This document shows, piece after piece, positions 54,301 through 64,000 of a stretch of 64,000 nucleotides of DNA (its first letter is position 1; every line of letters begins with the position of its first letter). Below the pieces are notes generated by a model. The model worked only from the letters and a program-made list of their open reading frames with translations, had not been told where the DNA came from and did not search any database. The position numbers and the translations under genes were made by a program. The DNA comes from Gibbula magus (Eukaryota; Mollusca; Gastropoda; Trochida; Trochidae), in contig OW388298.1 in the NCBI GenBank assembly GCA_936450465.1, positions 10,116,663 to 10,180,662 on the forward strand, read 5' to 3'.

Positions 54301-57300
54301 TGCCTCACCAACAGTTCGGATGGTAAAGTCAGCCAGCCAATGTAAAGCCAGTGTAACGGTAACTTTCTAGAATGACTCACCAACAGTTCGGATGGTAAAG
54401 TCAGCCAGCCAATTTAATGCCAATGTAACGGTAACTTTCTAGAATGACTCACCAACAGTTCGGATGGTAAAGTCAGCCAACAAATGTAAAGCCAGTGTAT
54501 CGGTAACTTTCTAGAATGTCTCAACAACAGTTCGGATGGTAAAGTCAGCCAGCCAATGTAAAGTCAGTGTAACGGTTACTTTCTAGAATGCCTCACCAAC
54601 AGTTCGTGTCGTAAAGTCAGCCAACCTATGTAAAGTCAGTGTAACGGTACCTTTCTAGAATGCCTCACCAACAGTTCCGTGTCGTAAAGTCAGCCAGCCA
54701 ATGTAAAGTCAGTGTAACAGTAACTTTCTAGAATGCCTCACCAACAGTTCGAATAATAAAGTCAGCCAACCAATGTAAGCCAGTGTAATGGTTACTTTCT
54801 AGAATGCCTCACCAACAGTTCCGTGTCGTAAAGTCCGCCAGCCAATGTAAAGCCAGTGGAACGGTAACCTTCTAGAATGCCTCACCAACAGTTCGGATGG
54901 TAAAGTCAACCAGGCAATGTAAAACCAGTGTAACGGTAACTTTCTAGAATGCCTCACCAACAGTTCGGATGGTAAAGTCAGCCAACCAATGTAAAGCCAG
55001 TGTAACGGTTACTTTCTAGAATGCCTCACCAACAGTTCGGATAGTAAAGTCAGCCAACCAATGTAAAGCCAGTGTAACGGTTACTTTCTAGAATGCCTCA
55101 CCAACAGTTCGGATGGTAAAGTCAGCCAACCAATGTAAAGCCAGTGTAACGGTTACTTTCTAGAATGCCTCACCAACAATTCGGATGGTAAAGTCAGCCA
55201 ACCAATGTAAATCCAGTGTAACGGTGACTTTCTAGAATGCCTCACCAACAGTTCGGATGGTAAAGTCAGCCAGCCAATGTAAAGTCAGTGTAACGGTAAC
55301 TTTCTAGAATACCTCACCAACAGTTCGGATGGTAAAGTCAGCCAGCCAATTTAAAGCCAATGTAACGGTAACTTTCTAGAATGACTCACCAACAGTTCGG
55401 ATGGTAAAGTCAGCCAGCCAATTTAAAGCCAATGTAACGGTAACTTTCTAGAATGCCTCACCAACAGTTCGGATGGTAAAGTCAGCCAGCCAATGTAAAG
55501 TCAGTGTGACGGTAACTTTCTAGAATTCCTCACCAACAGTTCGGATGGTAAAGTCAGCCAGCCAATGTAAAGCCAGTGTAACGGTAACCTTCTAGAATGC
55601 CTCACCAACAGTTCGGATGGTAAAGTCAGCCAGCCAATGTAAAGTCAGTGTAACGGTAACTTTCTAGAATGCCTCACCAACAGTTCGGATAGTAAAGTCA
55701 GCCAGCCAATGTAAAGTCAGTGTAACGGTAACTTTCTAGAATGCCTCACCAACAGTGCGGATGGTAAAGTCAGCCAACCAATGTAAAGCCAGTGTAACGG
55801 TTACTTTCTAGAATGCCTCACCAACAGTTCGGATGGTAAAGTCAGCCAACCAATGTAAAGCCAGTGTAACGGTTACTTTCTAGAATACCTCACCAACAGT
55901 TCGGATAGTAAAGTCAGCCAGCCAATGTAAAGTCAGTGTAACAGTAACTTTCTAGAATGCCTCACCAACAGTTCGAATAATAAAGTCAGCCAACCAATGT
56001 AAGCCAGTGTAATGGTTACTTTCTAGAATGCCTCACCAACAGTTCCGTGTCGTAAAGTCCGCCAGCCAATGTAAAGCCAGTGGAACGGTAACCTTCTAGA
56101 ATGCCTCACCAACAGTTCGGATGGTAAAGTCAACCAGGCAATGTAAAACCAGTGTAACGGTAACTTTCTAGAATGCCTCACCAACAGTTGGGATAGTAAA
56201 GTCAGCCAACCAATGTAAAGCCAGTGTAACGGTTACTTTCTAGAATGCCTCACCAACAGTTCGGATGGTAAAGTCAGCCAACCAATGTAAAGCCAGTGTA
56301 ACGGTTACTTTCTAGAATGCCTCACCAACAATTCGGATGGTAAAGTCAGCCAACCAATGTAAATCCAGTGTAACGGTTACTTTCTAGAATGCCTCACCAA
56401 CAGTTCGGATGGTAAAGTCAGCCAGCCAATGTAAAGCCAGTGTAACGGTAACTTTCTAGAATGCCTCACCAACAGTTCGGATGGTAAAGTCAGCCAGCCA
56501 ATGTAAAGCCAGTGTAACGGTAACTTTCTAGAATGACTCACCAACAGTTCGGATGGTAAAGTCAGCCAGCCAATTTAATGCCAATGTAACGGTAACTTTC
56601 TAGAATGACTCACCAACAGTTCGGATGGTAAAGTCAGCCAACAAATGTAAAGCCAGTGTATCGGTAACTTTCTAGAATGTCTCAACAACAGTTCGGATGG
56701 TAAAGTCAGCCAGCCAATGTAAAGTCAGTGTAACGGTTACTTTCTAGAATGCCTCACCAACAGTTCGTGTCGTAAAGTCAGCCAACCTATGTAAAGTCAG
56801 TGTAACGGTACCTTTCTAGAATGCCTCACCAACAGTTCCGTGTCGTAAAGTCAGCCAGCCAATGTAAAGTCAGTGTAACAGTAACTTTCTAGAATGCCTC
56901 ACCAACAGTTCGAATAATAAAGTCAGCCAACCAATGTAAGCCAGTGTAATGGTTACTTTCTAGAATGCCTCACCAACAGTTCCGTGTCGTAAAGTCCGCC
57001 AGCCAATGTAAAGCCAGTGGAACGGTAACCTTCTAGAATGCCTCACCAACAGTTCGGATGGTAAAGTCAACCAGGCAATGTAAAACCAGTGTAACGGTAA
57101 CTTTCTAGAATGCCTCACCAACAGTTCGGATGGTAAAGTCAGCCAACCAATGTAAAGCCAGTGTAACGGTTACTTTCTAGAATGCCTCACCAACAGTTCG
57201 GATAGTAAAGTCAGCCAACCAATGTAAAGCCAGTGTAACGGTTACTTTCTAGAATGCCTCACCAACAGTTCGGATGGTAAAGTCAGCCAACCAATGTAAA

Positions 57301-60300
57301 GCCAGTGTAACGGTTACTTTCTAGAATGCCTCACCAACAATTCGGATGGTAAAGTCAGCCAACCAATGTAAATCCAGTGTAACGGTTACTTTCTAGAATG
57401 CCTCACCAACAGTTCGGATGGTAAAGTCAGCCAGCCAATGTAAAGTCAGTGTAACGGTAACTTTCTAGAATGCCTCACCAACAGTTCGGATGGTAAAGTC
57501 AGCCAGCCAATGTAAAGCCAGTGTAACGGTAACTTTCTAGAATGACTCACCAACAGTTCGGATGGTAAAGTCAGCCAGCCAATTTAAAGCCAATGTAACG
57601 GTAACTTTCTAGAATGACTCACCAACAGTTCGGATGGTAAAGTCAGCCAGCCAATTTAAAGCCAATGTAACGGTAACTTTCTAGAATGACTCACCAACAG
57701 TTCGGATGGTAAAGTCAGCCAGCCAATTTAAAGCCAATGTAACGGTAACTTTCTAGAATGCCTCACCAACAGTTCGGATGGTAAAGTCAGCCAGCCAATG
57801 TAAAGTCAATGTAACGGTAACTTTCTAGAATGCCTCACCAACAGTTCGGATGGTAAAGTCAGCCAGCCAATGTAAAGTCAGTGTAACGGTAACTTTCTAG
57901 AATGCCTCACCAACAGTTCGGATGGTAAAGTCAGCCAACCAATGTAAATCCAGTGTAACGGTTACTTTCTAGAATGCCTCACCAACAGTTCGGATGGTAA
58001 AGTCAGCCAACCAATGTAAATCCAGTGTAACGGTTACTTTCTAGAATGCCTCACCAACAGTTCGGATGGTAAAGTCAGCCAGCCAATGTAAAGTCAGTGT
58101 AACGGTAACTTTCTAGAATACCTCACCAACAGTTCGGATGGTAAAGTCAGCCAGCCAATGTAAAGCCAGTGTAACGGTAACTTTCTAGAATGACTCACCA
58201 ACAGTTCGGATGGTAAAGTCAGCCAGCCAATTTAAAGCCAATGTAACGGTAACTTTCTAGAATGACTCACCAACAGTTCGGATGGTAAAGTCAGCCAGCC
58301 AATGTAAAGTCAGTGTAACGGTAACTTTCTAGAATGCCTCACCAACAGTTCGGATGGTAAAGTCAGCCAGCCAATGTAAAGCCAGTGTAACGGTAACTTT
58401 CTAGAATGACTCACCAACAGTTCGGATGGTAAAGTCAGCCAGCCAATTTAATGCCAATGTAACGGTAACTTTCTAGAATGACTCACCAACAGTTCGGATG
58501 GTAAAGTCAGCCAACAAATGTAAAGCCAGTGTATCGGTAACTTTCTAGAATGTCTCAACAACAGTTCGGATGGTAAAGTCAGCCAGCCAATGTAAAGTCA
58601 GTGTAACGGTTACTTTCAAGAATGCCTCACCAACAGTTCGTGTCGTAAAGTCAGCCAACCTATGTAAAGTCAGTGTAACGGTACCTTTCTAGAATGCCTC
58701 ACCAACAGTTCCGTGTCGTAAAGTCAGCCAGCCAATGTAAAGTCAGTGTAACAGTAACTTTCTAGAATGCCTCACCAACAGTTCGAATAATAAAGTCAGC
58801 CAACCAATGTAAGCCAGTGTAATGGTTACTTTCTAGAATGCCTCACCAACAGTTCCGTGTCGTAAAGTCCGCCAGCCAATGTAAAGCCAGTGGAACGGTA
58901 ACCTTCTAGAATGCCTCACCAACAGTTCGGATGGTAAAGTCAACCAGGCAATGTAAAACCAGTGTAACGGTAACTTTCTAGAATGCCTCACCAACAGTTC
59001 GGATGGTAAAGTCAGCCAACCAATGTAAAGCCAGTGTAACGGTTACTTTCTAGAATGCCTCACCAACAGTTCGGATAGTAAAGTCAGCCAACCAATGTAA
59101 AGCCAGTGTAACGGTTACTTTCTAGAATGCCTCACCAACAGTTCGGATGGTAAAGTCAGCCAACCAATGTAAAGCCAGTGTAACGGTTACTTTCTAGAAT
59201 GCCTCACCAACAATTCGGATGGTAAAGTCAGCCAACCAATGTAAATCCAGTGTAACGGTTACTTTCTAGAATGCCTCACCAACAGTTCGGATGGTAAAGT
59301 CAGCCAGCCAATGTAAAGTCAGTGTAACGGTAACTTTCTAGAATGCCTCACCAACAGTTCGGATGGTAAAGTCAGCCAGCCAATGTAAAGCCAGTGTAAC
59401 GGTAACTTTCTAGAATGACTCACCAACAGTTCGGATGGTAAAGTCAGCCAGCCAATTTAAAGCCAATGTAACGGTAACTTTCTAGAATGACTCACCAACA
59501 GTTCGGATGGTAAAGTCAGCCAGCCAATTTAAAGCCAATGTAACGGTAACTTTCTAGAATGACTCACCAACAGTTCGGATGGTAAAGTCAGCCAGCCAAT
59601 TTAAAGCCAATGTAACGGTAACTTTCTAGAATGCCTCACCAACAGTTCGGATGGTAAAGTCAGCCAGCCAATGTAAAGTCAATGTAACGGTAACTTTCTA
59701 GAATGCCTCACCAACAGTTCGGATGGTAAAGTCAGCCAGCCAATGTAAAGTCAGTGTGACGGTAACTTTCTAGAATGCCTCACCAACAGTTCGGATGGTA
59801 AAGTCAGCCAACCAATGTAAATCCAGTGTAACGGTTACTTTCTAGAATGCCTCACCAACAGTTCGGATGGTAAAGTCAGCCAACCAATGTAAATCCAGTG
59901 TAACGGTTACTTTCTAGAATGCCTCACCAACAGTTCGGATGGTAAAGTCAGCCAGCCAATGTAAAGTCAGTGTAACGGTAACTTTCTAGAATACCTCACC
60001 AACAGTTCGGATGGTAAAGTCAGCCAGCCAATGTAAAGCCAGTGTAACGGTAACTTTCTAGAATGACTCACCAACAGTTCGGATGGTAAAGTCAGCCAGC
60101 CAATTTAAAGCCAATGTAACGGTAACTTTCTAGAATGACTCACCAACAGTTCGGATGGTAAAGTCAGCCAGCCAATGTAAAGTCAGTGTAACGGTAACTT
60201 TCTAGAATGCCTCACCAACAGTTCGGATGGTAAAGTCAGCCAGACAATGTAAAGCCAGTGTAACGGTTACTTTCTAGAATGCCTCACCAACAGTTCGGAT

Positions 60301-62063
60301 AGTAAAGTCAGCCAACCAATGTAAAGCCAGTGTAACGGTTACTTTCTAGAATACCTCACCAACAGTTCGGATAGTAAAGTCAGCCAGCCAATGTAAAGTC
60401 AGTGTAACAGTAACTTTCTAGAATGCCTCACCAACAGTTCTAATAATAAAGTCAGCCAACCAATGTAAGCCAGTGTAATGGTTACTTTCTAGAATGCCTC
60501 ACCAACAGTTCCGTGTCGTAAAGTCCGCCAGCCAATGTAAAGCCAGTGGAACGGTAACCTTCTAGAATGCCTCACCAACAGTTCGGATGGTAAAGTCAAC
60601 CAGGCAATGTAAAACCAGTGTAACGGTAACTTTCTAGAATGCCTCACCAACAGTTGGGATAGTAAAGTCAGCCAACCAATGTAAAGCCAGTGTAACGGTT
60701 ACTTTCTAGAATGCCTCACCAACAGTTCGGATGGTAAAGTCAGCCAACCAATGTAAAGCCAGTGTAACAGTTACTTTCTAGAATGCCTCACCAACAATTC
60801 GGATGGTAAAGTCAGCCAACCAATGTAAATCCAGTGTAACGGTTACTTTCTAGAATGCCTCACCAACAGTTCGGATGGTAAAGTCAGCCAGCCAATGTAA
60901 AGTCAGTGTAACGGTAACTTTCTAGAATGCCTCACCAACAGTTCGGATGGTAAAGTCAGCCAGCCAATGTAAAGCCAGTGTAACGGTAACTTTCTAGAAT
61001 GACTCACCAACAGTTCGGATGGTAAAGTCAGCCAGCCAATTTAATGCCAATGTAACGGTAACTTTCTAGAATGACTCACCAACAGTTCGGATGGTAAAGT
61101 CAGCCAGCCAATTTAAAGCCAATGTAACGGTAACTTTCTAGAATGACTCACCAACAGTTCGGATGGTAAAGTCAGCCAGCAGATTTAAAGCCAATGTAAT
61201 GGTAACTTTCTAGAATGACTCACCAACAGTTCGGATGGTAAAGTCAGCCAGCCAATTTAAAGCCAATGTAACGGTAACTTTCTAGAATGCCTCACCAACA
61301 GTTCGGATGGTAAAGTCAGCCAGCCAATGTAAAGTCAGTGTAACGGTTACTTTCTAGAATGCCTCACCAACAGTTCGGATGGTAAAGACAGCCAGCCAAT
61401 GTAAAGTCAGTGTAACGGTAACTTTCTAGAATGCCTCACCAACAGTTCGGATGGTAAAGTCCGGTAGCCAATGTAAAGCCAGTGTAACGGTAACTTTCTA
61501 GAATACCTCACCAACAGTTCGGATGGTAAAGTCAGCCAACCAATGTAAAGCCAGTGTAATGGTAACTTTCTAGAATGTCTCACCAACAGTTCGGATGGTA
61601 AAGTCAGCCAGCCAATGTAAAGCCAGTGTAACGGTTACTTTCTAGAATGCCTCACCAACAGTTCGTGTCGTAAAGTCAGTGTAACGGTACCTTTCTAGAA
61701 TGCCTCACCAACATTTCCGTGTCGTAAAGTCAGCCAGCCAATGTTAAGTCAGTGTAACAGTAACTTTCTAGAATGCCTCACCAACAGTTCGAATAATAAA
61801 GTCAGCCAACCAATGTAAGCCAGTGTAATGGTTACTTTCTAGAATGCCTCACCAACAGTTCCGTGTCGTAAAGTCCGCCAGCCAATGTAAAGCCAGTGGA
61901 ACGGTAACCTTCTAGAATGCCTCACCAACAGTTCGGATGGTAAAGTCAACCAGGCAATGTAAAACCAGTGTAACGGTAATTTTCTAGAATGCCTCACCAA
62001 CAGTTCGGATAGTAAAGTCAGCCAACCAATGTAAAGCCAGTGTAACGGTTACTTTCTAGAATA

Positions 62064-62760
62064 ATAATAATAATAATAATAATAATAGGCATTTTATATA
62101 GCGCCTTTCCACGTCACAAGGATATGCTCAAAGCGCTTCTTGAGCTGAGTTAAAACTTTATACAGATGGCTGGTAAAGATGGTTTAAAGTCACTTGTAAC
62201 GGAGAAAGAGATGGGTCTTGAGTTGTGCCTTGAAAGAAGACAGCGAAGGAGATGATTTTAATTGAATTGGAAGAGAGTTCCACAGTGAAGCTGCTGCATA
62301 TGAGAATGTTCTTTGGCCGAATGTTTTCAGGTTATAACTCGGGACAGCTAGTAGCAGTTGTTGTGACGAGCGTAGAGATCTTTCTGGGCGGTAGTGTGTC
62401 AGTAGGTCTTGTAGATAGGAAGGTCCTGAGTTGTAGAAAGACTGATAGGTGAGGCAGAGAATCTTGAAATCAATCCTCTCACGAATGCGAAGCCAGTGTA
62501 GCGAGTCAAGAATAGGAGAGATGTGACAGCGGGGACTGGTGAGTGTGATGATGCGTGCAGCTTTATTCTGGATTTTCTGTAGACGATGAAGTTGAGATGA
62601 AGAGATACCGAAAAGAATACTGTTGCAGTAATCCAGACGGGATAGAACCAGTGTCCTCACAAGAGTAGCAGTGGCTTCTTTTGTCAGGAGTTTGCGGATG
62701 CTGCCGATGTTCTTCAGATGGTAGTGGCAGGTCTTGACAAGATGACTTATTTGCTTGTCC
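62064..62760 (-). mobile_element. 5'-truncated LINE inside the satellite
   Basis: The satellite breaks after 'ctagaat' and resumes at 'atgcctcacc'. Between them, on the minus strand, is the end of a non-LTR retrotransposon, terminating in GCGCTTTGAGCATATCC, 'tataaaatgcc' and (ATT)n at 62062-62088. Only about 700 bp remain. It shares its tail with the SINE at 47680-47998. Confidence 0.9.
62190..62760 (-). CDS. Reverse-transcriptase C-terminal part (LINE remnant)
   Basis: 190 codons in frame to a stop, with the post-RT thumb/C-terminal motifs LVRTLVLSRLDYCNSILFG, LQKIQNKAARII, LDSLHWLRIRERIDFKIL and SYAAASLWNSLP. These are characteristic of CR1/L2-type animal LINEs. The catalytic FADD region is missing, so the fragment is inactive. 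The reading frame is intact, which points to a fairly recent insertion. The ATG at its start lies at the junction with the satellite and is not a natural start. Confidence 0.85.
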
Positions 62761-64000
62761 ATGCCTCACCAACAGTTCGGATGGTAAAGTCAGCCAACCA
62801 ATGTAAAGCCAGTGTAACGGTTACTTTCTAGAATGCCTCACCAACAGTTCGGATGGTAAAGTCAGCCAGCCAATGTAAAGTCAGTGTAACGGTAACTTTC
62901 TAGAATGCCTCACCAACAGTTCGGATGGTAAAGTCAGCCAACCAATGTAAAGCCATTGTAACGGTTACTTTCTAGAATGCCTCACCAACAGTTCGGATGG
63001 TAAAGTCAGCCAACCAATGTAAAGCCAATGTAACGGTTACTTTCTAGAATGCCTCACCAACAGTTCGGATGGTAAAGTCAGCCAACCAATGTAAAGCCAT
63101 TGTAACGGTTACTTTCTAGAATGCCTCACCAACAGTTCGGATGGTAAAGTCAGCCAACCAATGTAAAGCCATTGTAACGGTTACTTTCTAGAATGCCTCA
63201 CCAACAGTTCGGATGGTAAAGTCAGCCAGCCAATGTAAAGTCAGTGTAACGGTTACTTTCTAGAATGCCTCACCAACAGTTCGGATAGTAAAGTCAGCCA
63301 GCCAATGTAAAGTCAGTGTAACGGTAACTTTCTAGAATGCCTCACCAACAGTTCGGATGGTAAAGTCAGCCAGCCAATGTAAAGCCAGTGTAACGGTAAC
63401 TTTCTAGAATGACTCACCAACAGTTCGGATGGTAAAGTCAGCCAGCCAATTTAAAGCCAATGTAACGGTAACTTTCTAGAATGCCTCACCAACAGTTCGG
63501 ATGGTAAAGTCAGCCAGCCAATGTAAAGCCAGTGTAACGGTAACTTTCTAGAATGACTCACCAACAGTTCGGATGGTAAAGTCAGCCAGCCAATTTAAAG
63601 CCAATGTAACGGTAACTTTCTAGAATGACTCACCAACAGTTCGGATGGTAAAGTAAGCCAACCAATGTAAAGCCAGTGTAACGGTAACTTTCTAGAATGT
63701 CTCACCAACAGTTCGGATGGTAAAGTCAGCCAGCCAATGTAAAGCCAGTGTAACGGTTACTTTCTAGAATGCCTCAACAACAGTTCGTGTCGTAAAGTCA
63801 GCCAACCTATGTAAAGTCAATGTAACGGTACCTTTCTAGAATGCCTCACCAACAGTTCCGTGTCGTAAAGTCAGCCAGCCAATGTAAAGTCAGTGTAACA
63901 GTAACTTTCTAGAATGCCTCACCAACAGTTCGAATAATAAAGTCAGCCAACCAATGTAAGCCAGTGTAATGGTGACTTTCTAGAATGCCTCACCAACAGT

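Larger units (their letters stand above)
48390..64000. repeat. 72-bp satellite array, about 207 units, runs off the window
   Basis: The unit includes 'gcctcaccaacagttcggat', 'ggtaaagtcagcca(a/g)ccaat', 'gtaaagccagtgtaacggt' and 'tactttctagaat', 72 bp in all. Units are typically more than 90% identical, with discrete variant classes such as gttcgtgtcg, gttccgtgtcg, gttcgaataata, ccaatttaaagccaatg, and aaccaggcaatgtaaaac. Variant classes recur in fixed order, giving a higher-order structure. The array is interrupted once by a LINE at 62064-62760. Frames seen on the minus strand (LHWLYIGWLTLPSELL repeats) follow from the period being a multiple of three. The end of the array is not reached. Confidence 0.97.

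Noticed and set aside
48390..64000. Regularly spaced repeats resembling a CRISPR array
   Set aside because: The whole 72-bp unit is repeated with no unique spacers, no cas genes are present and the DNA is animal.

Overview
This is a window of animal nuclear DNA, most likely from a marine mollusc. Genes are sparse and split by introns. The DNA between them is packed with short non-autonomous transposons, tRNA-headed SINEs, 5'-truncated LINEs and minisatellites of types common in molluscan genomes. Examples are a (TCAC)n-tailed 'GGCGTTAAACAATAACTCAC' repeat, 'gctcatcaggcctgaaaggcc' elements followed by (GTCC)n runs, and arrays of 'gaccttgaccttt'. The phylum is an inference from repeat style; no species marker gene is present.

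Two host genes can be modelled exon by exon, with all splice phases agreeing. (1) On the minus strand, 2432-13531, lies a five-exon BTB / C2H2 zinc-finger protein of 1,555 residues. Its order is an acidic N-terminus, a BTB domain split by an intron, a linker of 25 copies of a 20-residue Pro-rich repeat encoded by a 60-bp minisatellite, a small acidic exon, then 16 C2H2 fingers (four three-finger modules plus four terminal fingers). (2) On the plus strand, 31831-37401, lies a three-exon Schlafen-like protein of 575 residues. It carries both lobes of the Schlafen core and a Lys/Glu-rich insertion of about 130 residues in the second lobe. Possible non-coding first exons, each with a YY1-like CGCCAT-type motif and a splice donor, lie at about 15.7-15.85 kb (minus) and 19.4-19.54 kb (plus). 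If real, the two genes are transcribed divergently.

Layout: 1-2.4 kb is intergenic, with a hAT MITE nested in another foldback element. 2.4-13.6 kb is the BTB-zinc-finger gene, with introns full of transposon debris. 13.6-31.4 kb is a transposon-rich intergenic region holding TTAA-flanked MITEs, foldback elements, a 33-bp minisatellite and a LINE inserted in it. 31.7-37.5 kb is the Schlafen-like gene. 37.5-42.6 kb is mostly MITEs and anonymous AT-rich DNA. 42.6-48.4 kb holds five different tandem-repeat families in succession. 48.4 kb to the window end is one 72-bp satellite array of about 15.6 kb, interrupted once by a truncated LINE and running off the edge.

The most interesting points are the repeat-encoded linker, in which every 60-bp unit ends in an in-phase splice-donor-like site, and the unusual Schlafen-like protein. 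No bacterial features, CRISPR arrays, rRNA genes or convincing functional tRNA genes were seen.
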